Source: Silvanigrella aquatica (GTDB lineage: Bacteria > Bdellovibrionota_B > Oligoflexia > Silvanigrellales > Silvanigrellaceae). From it: 42,228 nt of DNA. Position numbers and translations under genes: made by a program. Below the pieces are notes generated by a model. The model ran no database searches. It was not told the origin of the DNA and saw nothing but the letters and a program-made list of their open reading frames with translations. This document shows positions 17,856 to 25,914 of the stretch, piece after piece; position 1 is the stretch's first letter, and each line of letters starts with the position of its first letter. The DNA lies in assembly GCF_001907975.1 (NCBI RefSeq), contig NZ_CP017835.1:1-42228 (forward strand), read 5' to 3'.

Positions 17856-18279
17856 AATTGAAATTGGAACTCAAAAAAGTCTGTTCCTTTATGAAACTAA
17901 AGTAAGAGTTGGAGATCTAAATTATGCAAATCATCTAGGTCATGATAATTTAATTAAAATCATTCATGATGTAAGAATGTCTTTCTTAGAAAAATACAAT
18001 CTTGGTGAAATAAACTTAGAAATGAATATTGGTTTAATTATTGCAAATTTAAACATTAACTATTTGGGGCAATCTTATTTAAACGATTTATTAAAAATAA
18101 ATGTTTTTCCAGGTGAAATATTTAACAGTTCATTTGAAATACTTTATAAAATTGAAAACCAAAAAGAACTCATATCAATATGCTCAACGACTATGGTTTG
18201 CTGTGATATAAATAAAAAAAGACCTGTTAGGATTCCAGAAATATTTTTAAAAGTATTAAAGTACGAAAACTTCATTTGA
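17842..18279 (+). CDS. Hotdog-fold acyl-CoA thioesterase (4HBT/YbgC-like)
   Basis: 145 residues. The N-terminal motif VRVGDLNYANHLGHDNLIKI is the 4HBT signature, with the Asp/Asn-His region where the catalytic acid normally lies. These enzymes hydrolyse acyl-CoA or acyl-ACP thioesters in the cytoplasm. The gene overlaps the regulator by 14 bases, so the two are translationally coupled. Its stop overlaps the convergent gene at 18272 by eight bases. A fatty-acid enzyme on a plasmid beside a FabG-like reductase suggests acyl-signal or lipid metabolism; the substrate cannot be read from the sequence. Confidence 0.8.
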   Translation: MSKNKIEIGTQKSLFLYETKVRVGDLNYANHLGHDNLIKIIHDVRMSFLEKYNLGEINLEMNIGLIIANLNINYLGQSYLNDLLKINVFPGEIFNSSFEILYKIENQKELISICSTTMVCCDINKKRPVRIPEIFLKVLKYENFI

Positions 18280-18853
18280 TTTCATTTTTCTCTGATACAA
18301 TTGATAAATCTTCTATACAATTTAATACTTGCCAAAGTGCATTTTGCATTATTTGATTTTGTTTAACAGCAAAATTAAGCTCGGAAAAATGGCGATGATT
18401 TGAAGCAAATGTAAGACAAGTACTGAAATCTTTATGATTGTTTAGGAACATCACCCCATTTTTTAATTCATATTTCTTACGCCTTAACAAAATTTCATTG
18501 TAGAATTTTGATGTATAATCAAAAGATGAATAAAGTAATGTTTTTTGAATTCCTACGTTATCTTTCCTGCATCTGCAAGCAAAACGATAAACTTCTCTCC
18601 AAATTTTATCTTCTTTTAAAAAATATTGAGATAAAAAATCATCGCTATTTAAAAATTTAAACCATCCTGTATCACAAGCAAATGTTTTTGTTATAGGACT
18701 ATCATGTAGTTTAAAAGCTACCGAAAAATATTGAATTCCGCTCATATTTAATGATTTAAAATCAACCGATTTTGACATTTCACTTTGTAAGTCAACATTA
18801 CTTATTAGCTTAATTTTTGAATATATTTTTGATACTTCTTTTTCACTATTCAT
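18272..18853 (-). CDS. Unrecognised protein, possibly an autoinducer-binding-like domain without HTH
   Basis: 193 residues, no firm family. The order of features resembles the N-terminal ligand-binding domain of LuxR/TraR proteins: an early GIQYFSVAF strand, a TGWFKFL...YFLKEDKIWRE segment comparable to the W/Y..DPV region, and KYELKNGVMFLNN...CLTFAS comparable to the GIRSGITIP...FTMAS segment of TraR. No DNA-binding domain follows. This is a by-eye resemblance, not a search result. The gene lies 12 bp after the FabG-like gene on the same strand and may form an operon with it. Confidence 0.5.
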   Translation of the reverse strand: MNSEKEVSKIYSKIKLISNVDLQSEMSKSVDFKSLNMSGIQYFSVAFKLHDSPITKTFACDTGWFKFLNSDDFLSQYFLKEDKIWREVYRFACRCRKDNVGIQKTLLYSSFDYTSKFYNEILLRRKKYELKNGVMFLNNHKDFSTCLTFASNHRHFSELNFAVKQNQIMQNALWQVLNCIEDLSIVSEKNEIK

Positions 18854-18865
18854 AAACTAAATTTT

Positions 18866-19630
18866 TTACCTCATTACCATTCCGCCATCCACGGAAAATG
18901 TTTGCCCTGTAATATACTTTGCAGCATCTGAAACTAAAAATAGTATACAATTTGCAATTTCAATTGGGTTTCCCTGATATTTTAAAGGTATTTTTGAAAG
19001 AACTATTTTTGTTACCTCTTCACTTACTTGAGCTGTCATATCTGTTTTTATAAAGCCTGGAGCAATGCAATTTACTCTTAAATTCTTACTTGCATATTCC
19101 AAAGCAATACTTTTTGTTAACCCTAAAATAGCGGCTTTTGAAGTAGCGTACACTGAATTTCCCATATCACCTGTAATACCTAACACTGAGGATAAATTTA
19201 CAATAGAAGACGAATTTGATCTTAACAATAGTGGTAAACAATATTTAATGCAATTAAAATGTCCTTTAACATTGCTATCCATGACCTCATCATATTCATC
19301 TTCTTTAAATCTTAGTGCTAGCGCTGCTTTTGCTATTCCTGCATTATTTACTAAAATATCAAGTTTTTTAAATTCTTTTGAAATATTTTCTATTGATGAT
19401 TTTACATCTACACTATTTGACACATCAAATTTCATTACTTCACATTTACCATTGAATTTTTCAATTTCATATTTTAATTCAGTCGCAGATTTTTCATCTT
19501 TATTATAATTTATAAAAACATACGAACCATATCTTGCTAAGTTTAGAGCTATCTCTCTTCCAATTCCTCTTGAAGCACCAGTTACTAAGGAAACTTTACC
19601 ATCTAAAAAATTTTCTTTAAATACTGTCAT
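18866..19630 (-). CDS. Short-chain dehydrogenase, FabG-like 3-oxoacyl-ACP reductase
   Basis: 254 residues, typical for the family. The NADP(H)-binding TGASRGIG is at 17-24, NNAG at about 95-98, and the catalytic Ser near 147 with YATSK (Tyr about 161, Lys 165). The C-terminus ITGQTFSVDGG is the FabG-type end. It would reduce a 3-oxoacyl thioester in the cytoplasm. A chromosome should already carry fabG, so this copy probably has a special task with the neighbouring thioesterase and the unrecognised 193-residue protein. Substrate specificity is unknown. Confidence 0.88.
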   Translation of the reverse strand: MTVFKENFLDGKVSLVTGASRGIGREIALNLARYGSYVFINYNKDEKSATELKYEIEKFNGKCEVMKFDVSNSVDVKSSIENISKEFKKLDILVNNAGIAKAALALRFKEDEYDEVMDSNVKGHFNCIKYCLPLLLRSNSSSIVNLSSVLGITGDMGNSVYATSKAAILGLTKSIALEYASKNLRVNCIAPGFIKTDMTAQVSEEVTKIVLSKIPLKYQGNPIEIANCILFLVSDAAKYITGQTFSVDGGMVMR

Positions 19631-19883
19631 TTTATAACCTCAAGAAATGTATTTGCTTATGCCAAAATGAAACATGATTACTTTTATAACAATAAAGTTT
19701 TTGCTGTTTTCAATCTTATAGTCAAGTATTTCTAAATATATTTATTCTTATTACAATGTAAGAATATTAAATATATTTGATTTATACATATTTAATGTTT
19801 TTTATTAAAAATATTTTAAATTTGATATTATAAATTATTCTTTTCATTTATTTCATGATGTTAAAAAATTTACATGACCAAAC

Positions 19884-19937
19884 TTGACTTTCAAATCCGC
19901 TCAAAATACAGTAGTACTGATATTCAGTAATTCAGTA
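19884..19937 (+). promoter_or_regulatory. Promoter and operator repeats of the replication operon
   Basis: TTGACT (19884-19889), 17 bases, TACAGT (19907-19912). Overlapping the -10 box is the inverted repeat CAGTA-G-TACTG at 19909-19919. Two direct repeats TTCAGTA follow at 19923-19929 and 19931-19937. AGGAG at 19942-19946 serves the AbrB-like gene. The CAGTA motif thus occurs four times in 29 bases, counting both strands, and is likely the site of autoregulation by the AbrB-like protein. The rest of 19631-19883 is A+T-rich with no gene seen. Confidence 0.6.
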
Positions 19938-19953
19938 TTTTAGGAGAAAAAAA

Positions 19954-20148
19954 ATGGAACACGTAAAACAAATTAACGACAGGGGTGTTTTAACTATTCC
20001 TTCCAATATTCGGAAGCATTTAGATCTCAAGGCTGGTGATTACGTTGCATTTAAAGTAAATGAGAATGGTGTTGTTCAAATATCAAAAGTTCAATTGGAA
20101 ATTAAGCAGGTAATTAATACAAATGTACAGACATTAATAAATAAATGA
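19954..20148 (+). CDS. AbrB/MazE/SpoVT-family DNA-binding protein
   Basis: 64 residues with AGGAG eight bases upstream. The swapped-hairpin signature is VKQINDRGVLTIPSNIRKHLDLKAGDYVAFKV at residues 4-35 (shown in the usual order of the fold). Such proteins are antitoxins or transition regulators. No toxin gene is next to it; the neighbour twelve bases downstream is the primase-helicase. It heads the replication operon and probably autoregulates it through the CAGTA repeats in the promoter, a role taken by other small repressors in IncQ plasmids. Confidence 0.82.
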   Translation: MEHVKQINDRGVLTIPSNIRKHLDLKAGDYVAFKVNENGVVQISKVQLEIKQVINTNVQTLINK

Positions 20149-20160
20149 GGTATGGTTGTT

Positions 20161-22206
20161 ATGTTAATTAGCGAAAGTACAATTAAAAAAATTAAAGATA
20201 CGGTTGATTGTAGAAGTCTTGTTAAATCACTAGGAATTAACTTAAATAATAGTTCAAATATTTCATGTTCTGAAATTAATCCAAATCACGAAGATAAAAA
20301 CCCATCGATGGCTGTTTATCACGATCATGTACTTTGTTTTTCTTGTGGGTTTAATGCTGACGCAATTAAAATTATTCAAAATTTAAAATCAAAATCATTT
20401 ACTGAATCTGTTGAATATATTTGTCATAATTATAACATAAAAGTTGAATTTGAAAATATTAAAAAACATACATATGATAATAAAAATTCTGATATTTTAG
20501 AAAAGATATGGAATATTTCAAAAGATGTTGAAGTTACAAATTCATTTATGAATTGGATGAAAAAAAGGAACATTGATATAAGATCTGCGTATCAATCAGG
20601 ATGTAGAGATATTTATCCAATTAGAAGTAAAATATGTGAATTAATAAAATCTTGCCCAGAAAATGATTTAAAAAATTCTGGACTAATGAATGATAAAAAT
20701 GAGCTATGGAAACCATTTACCGAAATAATTAGAGGGAACAAAGCATATTATGGGTTTATTATACCTATTTTCAATTCTGAAAATAAAATTGTAAATATGA
20801 GATATAGATTATATGAAAATATAATTATAAAAAAAACGAATAAAGAAGGAAAAATAGTAGAAAAAACTATAAAAGTATATGCACAACCTAGAGCAAATAA
20901 TCATATAATTGGGTTCAATCAATTAAATTCCACAAAAAAATCATTATATATTTGTGAAGGAGAACCTGATTATTTATCATTAAAAACATATTTTAATAGA
21001 AATAATATTGAAGATTCAGATGTTTTAGGTTTTTGTGTGTTGACAAAAGATTGGAAAGACGAATTTAATAATGAGATAAGAAAATACGATAATATTAAGA
21101 TTTGCTTACACGACAATCATAAAGCAATAGCTATTTCAAATATAATTCAAAAATCATTAATTTCTTATTGTGAAAAAAAGGAAGAAAAAGAACATTGGAA
21201 AAACAATTTTTATGAATGTTTTTTCCCAGAAAATAATGATATTAATGATCACTTAGTTAAAAACGCACTTAATAACGAGACTTTTAATTTTATATTAAAA
21301 AAATTTGATACTTCACAAGAAAATGTAATTGATACTTCTAATAAAAGTTCAAATTTTAACTTTTTGCCTCTAAATATTTTGGAGATTTGTTCAAACAAAC
21401 CACCACAACTAGAATTTATTTTTCCAGGTTTACTAAGAGGAATTGTTGGAAGTGTTGTGGCCTCTGGAGGCACTGGAAAAACGATGTGGGCATTACAAAC
21501 CTGCTCTAGTATTGCTTGCGGAAATGATATGTTAAAGTATGGACAACTTAATACAGGAAAATCAGTTTTACTTTCAGGAGAAGATCCTGAACAAATAACA
21601 GCTCTAAGATTACATTCTATGTGCAAATATCTCTCAGAGAAAGAAATTCATGAACTAAATAAAAACATGTTTATTTATTCTATATCTGGTAAAAATCCTA
21701 ATATTATGGATAAAAATTGGTTTGAATGGATAAAAAATGTAACAATAAATTCAAAATTAGTTATTATAGACACACTCAGAGTTTTTCATAATTTAGAAGA
21801 AAATGATAGCGGTAAAATGTCTGAACTTATTAAAATAATGGGTTCCATTGCATCTGAAAACAATACGAGCATTTTATTTTTACATCACACAAATAAAAAT
21901 AGTGCAAACAACTCAAATGGTGGAGACCAACAAGCTAGTCGAGGCAGTTCTGTTTTAACGGATAATATTAAACTTCAAATCAATCTTGTAACAATGACAA
22001 GCCCCGAAGCAAAAGATTTAGGTATAGATGAGCAAGACAGAAAATTATATGTTAAATATGTTTACTCAAAGATGAATTATGGTTCACCTATTGCTGATAG
22101 ATGGTTAAAAAGAGAAGATGGTGGAATATTAAAACCAACTGATTTAACTAAAAAAGAATCAAATAATCTCTCTCAAATTTTTGGAGGACGTAAAGGTGGT
22201 ATCTAA
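20161..22206 (+). CDS. Fused DnaG-type primase and IncQ RepA-type helicase
   Basis: 681 residues from ATG 20161-20163, with GAGG ten bases upstream; an ATG at 20152 is too close to that site. Residues 30-65 form a CHC2-type zinc finger (ISCSEINPNHEDKNPSM, LCFSCGF). A TOPRIM-like strand YICEGEPDYLSL lies at about 264-275; the second acidic motif looks altered (ICLHDNHKA). From about residue 400 it follows IncQ RepA, the hexameric replicative helicase: Walker A ASGGTGKTMWALQ near 435, Walker B LVIIDTLRVFH, FLHHTNK, then GDQQASRGSSVL and the end ADRWLKREDGGILKP. RSF1010 has RepA and its primase as separate proteins; the fusion is unusual. It overlaps repC by 11 bases. Confidence 0.88.
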   Translation: MLISESTIKKIKDTVDCRSLVKSLGINLNNSSNISCSEINPNHEDKNPSMAVYHDHVLCFSCGFNADAIKIIQNLKSKSFTESVEYICHNYNIKVEFENIKKHTYDNKNSDILEKIWNISKDVEVTNSFMNWMKKRNIDIRSAYQSGCRDIYPIRSKICELIKSCPENDLKNSGLMNDKNELWKPFTEIIRGNKAYYGFIIPIFNSENKIVNMRYRLYENIIIKKTNKEGKIVEKTIKVYAQPRANNHIIGFNQLNSTKKSLYICEGEPDYLSLKTYFNRNNIEDSDVLGFCVLTKDWKDEFNNEIRKYDNIKICLHDNHKAIAISNIIQKSLISYCEKKEEKEHWKNNFYECFFPENNDINDHLVKNALNNETFNFILKKFDTSQENVIDTSNKSSNFNFLPLNILEICSNKPPQLEFIFPGLLRGIVGSVVASGGTGKTMWALQTCSSIACGNDMLKYGQLNTGKSVLLSGEDPEQITALRLHSMCKYLSEKEIHELNKNMFIYSISGKNPNIMDKNWFEWIKNVTINSKLVIIDTLRVFHNLEENDSGKMSELIKIMGSIASENNTSILFLHHTNKNSANNSNGGDQQASRGSSVLTDNIKLQINLVTMTSPEAKDLGIDEQDRKLYVKYVYSKMNYGSPIADRWLKREDGGILKPTDLTKKESNNLSQIFGGRKGGI

Positions 22207-23098
22207 AAATTCTGATTTAAGTTCTAAATATAATTTAAAATTTGCACTTCATGATCCTGCTCATTGTTTAGCTCCAGGATTGTTTAGGAGTATTAAAAAA
22301 GGTGATCGCAAAAAATTAAAGTTAGATATCACATACGAATTTGGAGATAAAAATAAAATTGAGTTTAGTGGCCCCGAACCGCTTGGTGCGGATGATTTAA
22401 GGGTGCTTCAAGGATTAATCGCAATGGCAGGAATAAATCATCACGATCAATTTGTTACTTCAGAAACATCTTCTGAACATGGAAAAGAAGTTAGAAAACA
22501 AATGGATTTAAAATGGGACGCCACAAATGACGATGTCGTAGTAGCCAAAGGAAGTTATCGTGAGCTTGCTAAAGAAATAGGTTATGCTGATTGTGAAAAC
22601 ACAAAAACAATCAGAAATTGTGTTGAACGGCTTTGGAAAGTATCAATTATTTATGAATTCAACAAAAAAAGAATTGGATGCCGTTTACTTTCTAGTTATG
22701 CGAGTGATAACGAAAAGGGAAAATTATTTGTTGCATTAAATCCAATCATTACAAGTGTAATATTTGGATTTAAACCACAGCATACTAGAATTGATATGCA
22801 AGAAGTTAGGCTTTTATCAAGTGATGCAGCTAGACTATTACATCAGCGCCTCTGTGCTTGGATTAACCCTGGAACTTCACGAAATGTTAGCCTCGAATCT
22901 TTAATAGGGTACGTTTATTTTGAGGATACAGATAATAGATATACAAAAAGAACAAGAAAAATTGATATAAAAAAAGCATTAAATGAATTTGAATTATTGA
23001 AATGGCAAATAGAAGAATATAGGAAAGAGCACTATAAAATTTCTAGACCTGAAAGCGTAATTGAAAACATCTCAAAGAAATCTCCATCAAAATCATAA
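22196..23098 (+). CDS. repC: IncQ-type RepC replication initiator
   Basis: 300 residues from GTG 22196-22198, with GGAGG eight bases upstream; a TTG at 22181 is in frame but would sit on that site. From memory of RSF1010 RepC the likeness is close through the whole length: HDPAHCLAPGLFR near the N-terminus, FSGPEPLGADDLRVLQGL, VAKGSYRELAKEIG, IERLWKVSII-like RLWKVSIIYE, ARLLHQRLCAWI and the end HYKISRP. RepC binds the iterons and opens the origin. The iterons begin 15 bases after the stop. Translation is coupled to the upstream primase-helicase by overlap. Confidence 0.95.
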   Translation: MVSKNSDLSSKYNLKFALHDPAHCLAPGLFRSIKKGDRKKLKLDITYEFGDKNKIEFSGPEPLGADDLRVLQGLIAMAGINHHDQFVTSETSSEHGKEVRKQMDLKWDATNDDVVVAKGSYRELAKEIGYADCENTKTIRNCVERLWKVSIIYEFNKKRIGCRLLSSYASDNEKGKLFVALNPIITSVIFGFKPQHTRIDMQEVRLLSSDAARLLHQRLCAWINPGTSRNVSLESLIGYVYFEDTDNRYTKRTRKIDIKKALNEFELLKWQIEEYRKEHYKISRPESVIENISKKSPSKS

Positions 23099-23113
23099 TA
23101 TTATAAAATCCAT

Positions 23114-23329
23114 CCCCTGTATAACACCATCACTTTTCACTTCATCTAATCATCAATTTCAGCCAAAAATTTAATGGAAGCATATAATTTTTCTGTAAAT
23201 TCAATTTAATGCAGTTATACCCCCCTGTATAACACCATCACTTCCCCTGTATAACACCATCACCCCCCCTGTATAACACCATCACTTCCCCTGTATAACA
23301 CCATCACTTCCCCTGTATAACACCATCAG
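23114..23329 (+). repeat. oriV: Iteron array of the vegetative origin (oriV)
   Basis: The 20-mer CCCCTGTATAACACCATCAC occurs at 23114-23133, 23222-23241, 23244-23263, 23266-23285 and 23288-23307, and with a final G at 23310-23329. The last five lie in tandem at a 22-bp period with two-base spacers. The first copy stands alone 108 bp upstream. Before the tandem block, GTTATAC (23214-23220) pairs with GTATAAC (23227-23233) inside the second copy. Position directly after repC identifies these as RepC-binding iterons. An A+T-rich stretch at 23334-23412 follows, suitable for unwinding. Confidence 0.93.
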
Positions 23330-23412
23330 CCTAAAAACCGTCTTAAACGTTTTTTTACTTTATTATCATACATATCTAAATTGATGTTACCATAATTTTG
23401 TTGCTCTTCTAT

Positions 23413-23450
23413 AACCTTCCTAGAATCTCCTAAGAGATTCTAGGAAGGTT
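23413..23450. repeat. Perfect 17-bp inverted repeat, origin palindrome 1
   Basis: AACCTTCCTAGAATCTC at 23413-23429 is mirrored exactly at 23434-23450, with CTAA between. No T-tract follows on either strand, so it is not an ordinary terminator. It lies 84 bp after the last iteron and is the first of three such structures. Confidence 0.9.
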
Positions 23451-23453
23451 TAA

Positions 23454-23503
23454 AAAAAGTAAAATTAGAAGTAGTTTTTAAACTACTTCTAATTTTACTT
23501 TTT
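23454..23503. repeat. Perfect 24-bp inverted repeat, origin palindrome 2
   Basis: Arms 23454-23477 and 23480-23503 are exact reverse complements with only TT between. The arms begin AAAAAGTAAAA and end in CTTTTT, so the structure could also act as a bidirectional terminator between repC and the convergent topoisomerase gene. As DNA it could extrude a cruciform, or fold when single-stranded. Confidence 0.9.
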
Positions 23504-23511
23504 GCATAAAA

Positions 23512-23552
23512 GAAGCTGTTGATTGCTATAAATTATAGCAATCAACAGCTTC
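23512..23552. repeat. Perfect 20-bp inverted repeat, origin palindrome 3
   Basis: GAAGCTGTTGATTGCTATAA at 23512-23531 is mirrored at 23533-23552 around a single A. No T-tract follows. With palindromes 1 and 2 it makes 140 bases of almost continuous hairpin. The remaining bases to 23691 show nothing I can name. Confidence 0.9.
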
Positions 23553-23691
23553 GCTTAAAATGGCATTTGCTTATGTATAAACACGTTTAGAAAATTTTAG
23601 TTAGAAATGGGTACGTTGTCTGTTTTTAATTTAACCAAGGTCTTTAAAATTGTATTTTAATAAAGAATTGAAGTGTTCAGGATATAAAAAA

Positions 23692-25539
23692 TTAAATTGC
23701 TTTTTTGATGTTCGATACAATATCCATAGTTAATGAATTCAAATTCTTCAAAAAAGAAGAAGCAAGTGCAGGTTCTCGTTCGATAGATTGTAAATTTTTT
23801 TCCCACTCAGCCGTCATTACTGGATTGCATAAAAATGACTGATTAAACTTTTGAAGCATCGAAAATAAATCAAATGCCTTTTGAGTTGGTATTATATTTT
23901 TTTTCTCTCGTTTTACGTATTCTTTAGATTCTAAATTTTTAATAATTGCTGCACGTGTTGCCGGAGTTCCTAAACCACAACTTTTTAAAATTTCTTTTTC
24001 ATTTTTATCATCTGTTTTTGAGCTAGGATTTTGCATTGCAGCAAGTAAAGTAGCATCATTGTAGCGAGAAGGAGGTTTTGTTTTGTCTTCTTTTATATTC
24101 AATTTATTTATTTTAACTATATCACCAATTTTTACATTCGGTAGTTTTTGCTTTTCTTCTTCTTTTTCATCTTTTTTTTCTTCGTCATTTACTTCGATTA
24201 GAATTTCTTTCCATCCTAATGATTTAATTATTGTTCCACGAGAAACAAAAAGATATTTTTCATTACAAGTAGAAGCAATTATTGAAGATGTAAATTGATA
24301 ATTTGGTGCAAATGCGGAAAGAAATCTTTTTACTACTAAATCGTAAACTTTTTTTTCAATTTCAGAAAGATTTTTTGGATTTGTTGACGTAGGTAAAAGT
24401 GCATGATGGTCTCCGACTTTAGAAGAATCAAATATACGTTTATTTTCATTTTTGTAAGTTTGCGTAACTTGATCTATAAATTTTTGATCATACGAACTTT
24501 TTAATGCTTCTAAAATTCCTGGAATCATTTGCCTATTGTCATCTGTTAAATGTTTAAATTCGGTTCTCGGATAAGAAAGGCATTTATGCTTTTCATATAG
24601 TGCTTGAGCAACTTCTAAAGTTTGCTCTGCGCTCAGTGAAAAACGCTTATTGCACTCTTTTTGTAGTTCTGTCAGATCTAGAAGAAAAGGTGGTGGTTCA
24701 CTTTTTTCTTTCGATTCAACTTTTACAATTTTTGCATTTTTACCTTCACACTCTGAAAAAATATTTTTTGCTTCTAAGCTTGAAAATATTTGGGAACTAA
24801 ATTTGCCATCTTTTTGATACTCATAGTTACCATAAAATGACTCATTTTCTTCAGTTTTAAAATTTGCTTTTATATTATAAAATGGTTGCGATTTAAATTT
24901 TTTAATTTCAATTTCTCTAGCTAATAGAAAGTACAGAGTTGGTGTTTGTACACGTCCGACAGAAAATACTCCTTTGTTACCATTTTTTTGAGCAGCTAAC
25001 GTGATAGCTCTAGTTGAGTTAAGCCCTATTGTCCAATCAGCAGTAGATCGAGCACGTGCAGCTAGTCTTAAGCCATTATAGTTCTCAATAGGTTTTAATT
25101 GTGTGAATTCACGTTTGATAGCATCCGCTGTGAGGGCGGCAGAAGTCCACAAACGGTATGCAGGAATCTTTGAAGCAGAAAGCCGATAAATATAATCAAA
25201 TATTAGTTCTCCCTCACGTCCAGCGTCACAGGCGTTGACGACACGATTTATATCTTTAGAATTCAAAAGTTTTTTTAAAATATTGAATTGTTTTTGAGTT
25301 TCTTTAGAAGAAACTTTTAGTTCATATTTTTCAGGAAGAATTGGCAATGATTCAAAACTCCAATTTTTCCACTCAACACAATATTCGTGTGGTTCTTTTA
25401 ATGTCACTAAATGTCCAGCAGCCCACGACACCACATAGCTATCAGATTCTAAGCCACCATCAATTTTTTTTGTTGCTCCAAGGGCTTCTGCTATATCACG
25501 ACCAGCAGCAGGCTTTTCAGCAATAACCAGAGTTCGCAT
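23692..25539 (-). CDS. topB: DNA topoisomerase III (TopB/TraE-like)
   Basis: 615 residues, slightly shorter than E. coli TopB. The N-terminal TOPRIM begins VIAEKPAAGRDIAEALG, and ACDAGREGELIFDYI near residue 105 holds the metal-binding acids. SVGRVQTPTL is the family segment near residue 195. The active-site Tyr is in CLSYPRTEF near residue 330. The C-terminal GLGTPATRAAII is typical of type IA enzymes. Topoisomerase III decatenates replication intermediates; plasmids such as RP4 carry one (TraE). It lies beside the origin and converges with repC. Confidence 0.95.
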   Translation of the reverse strand: MRTLVIAEKPAAGRDIAEALGATKKIDGGLESDSYVVSWAAGHLVTLKEPHEYCVEWKNWSFESLPILPEKYELKVSSKETQKQFNILKKLLNSKDINRVVNACDAGREGELIFDYIYRLSASKIPAYRLWTSAALTADAIKREFTQLKPIENYNGLRLAARARSTADWTIGLNSTRAITLAAQKNGNKGVFSVGRVQTPTLYFLLAREIEIKKFKSQPFYNIKANFKTEENESFYGNYEYQKDGKFSSQIFSSLEAKNIFSECEGKNAKIVKVESKEKSEPPPFLLDLTELQKECNKRFSLSAEQTLEVAQALYEKHKCLSYPRTEFKHLTDDNRQMIPGILEALKSSYDQKFIDQVTQTYKNENKRIFDSSKVGDHHALLPTSTNPKNLSEIEKKVYDLVVKRFLSAFAPNYQFTSSIIASTCNEKYLFVSRGTIIKSLGWKEILIEVNDEEKKDEKEEEKQKLPNVKIGDIVKINKLNIKEDKTKPPSRYNDATLLAAMQNPSSKTDDKNEKEILKSCGLGTPATRAAIIKNLESKEYVKREKKNIIPTQKAFDLFSMLQKFNQSFLCNPVMTAEWEKNLQSIEREPALASSFLKNLNSLTMDIVSNIKKAI

Positions 25540-25569
25540 ATATACCTCAAATATATTAATTTTATATGA

Positions 25570-25854
25570 TTATTCAGTTAATTCTTGATGTTTATCTTTT
25601 AACTTTTTGTTATTCTCTTTTTCACTTACTGTGGCTCCTTTTCTAGTTGAACTAGAAGAGAAAAATTTTAAGAATTCTTTATCTTTTGAAAACTTTTCAA
25701 GCATGCTATCAATAATGACATCTTCTGAAATAGATTTTTTATGAAGTTCTGACATATATTGTGAATAATTTTTTAATATTTCAATAGATGATTTTTTTAA
25801 CTTAAGCGCAATTTTTTGTTTTTCTTCAGGTAAGTTGATTTTTAATTTAGCCAT
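25570..25854 (-). CDS. DUF2274-like small protein
   Basis: 94 residues. The opening MAKLKINLPEEK, a central basic helix and SMLEKFSKDKEFLKFF resemble the DUF2274 family found next to Trb-type conjugation genes. The N-terminus also looks like a ribbon-helix-helix strand followed by helices. It lies 30 bp before topB on the same strand and its start faces the candidate oriT. A DNA-binding role in the relaxosome or in regulation is inference. Confidence 0.6.
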   Translation of the reverse strand: MAKLKINLPEEKQKIALKLKKSSIEILKNYSQYMSELHKKSISEDVIIDSMLEKFSKDKEFLKFFSSSSTRKGATVSEKENNKKLKDKHQELTE

Positions 25855-25914
25855 ATATTGTACCCTTCCTTTTTTAATTGAGATAATAAACCATTTTTTA
25901 TTCTACAGTAAAAA

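Noticed and set aside
23114..23329. CRISPR array
   Set aside because: The repeats are 20 bp with two-base spacers and follow repC, so they are iterons; no cas genes are present.
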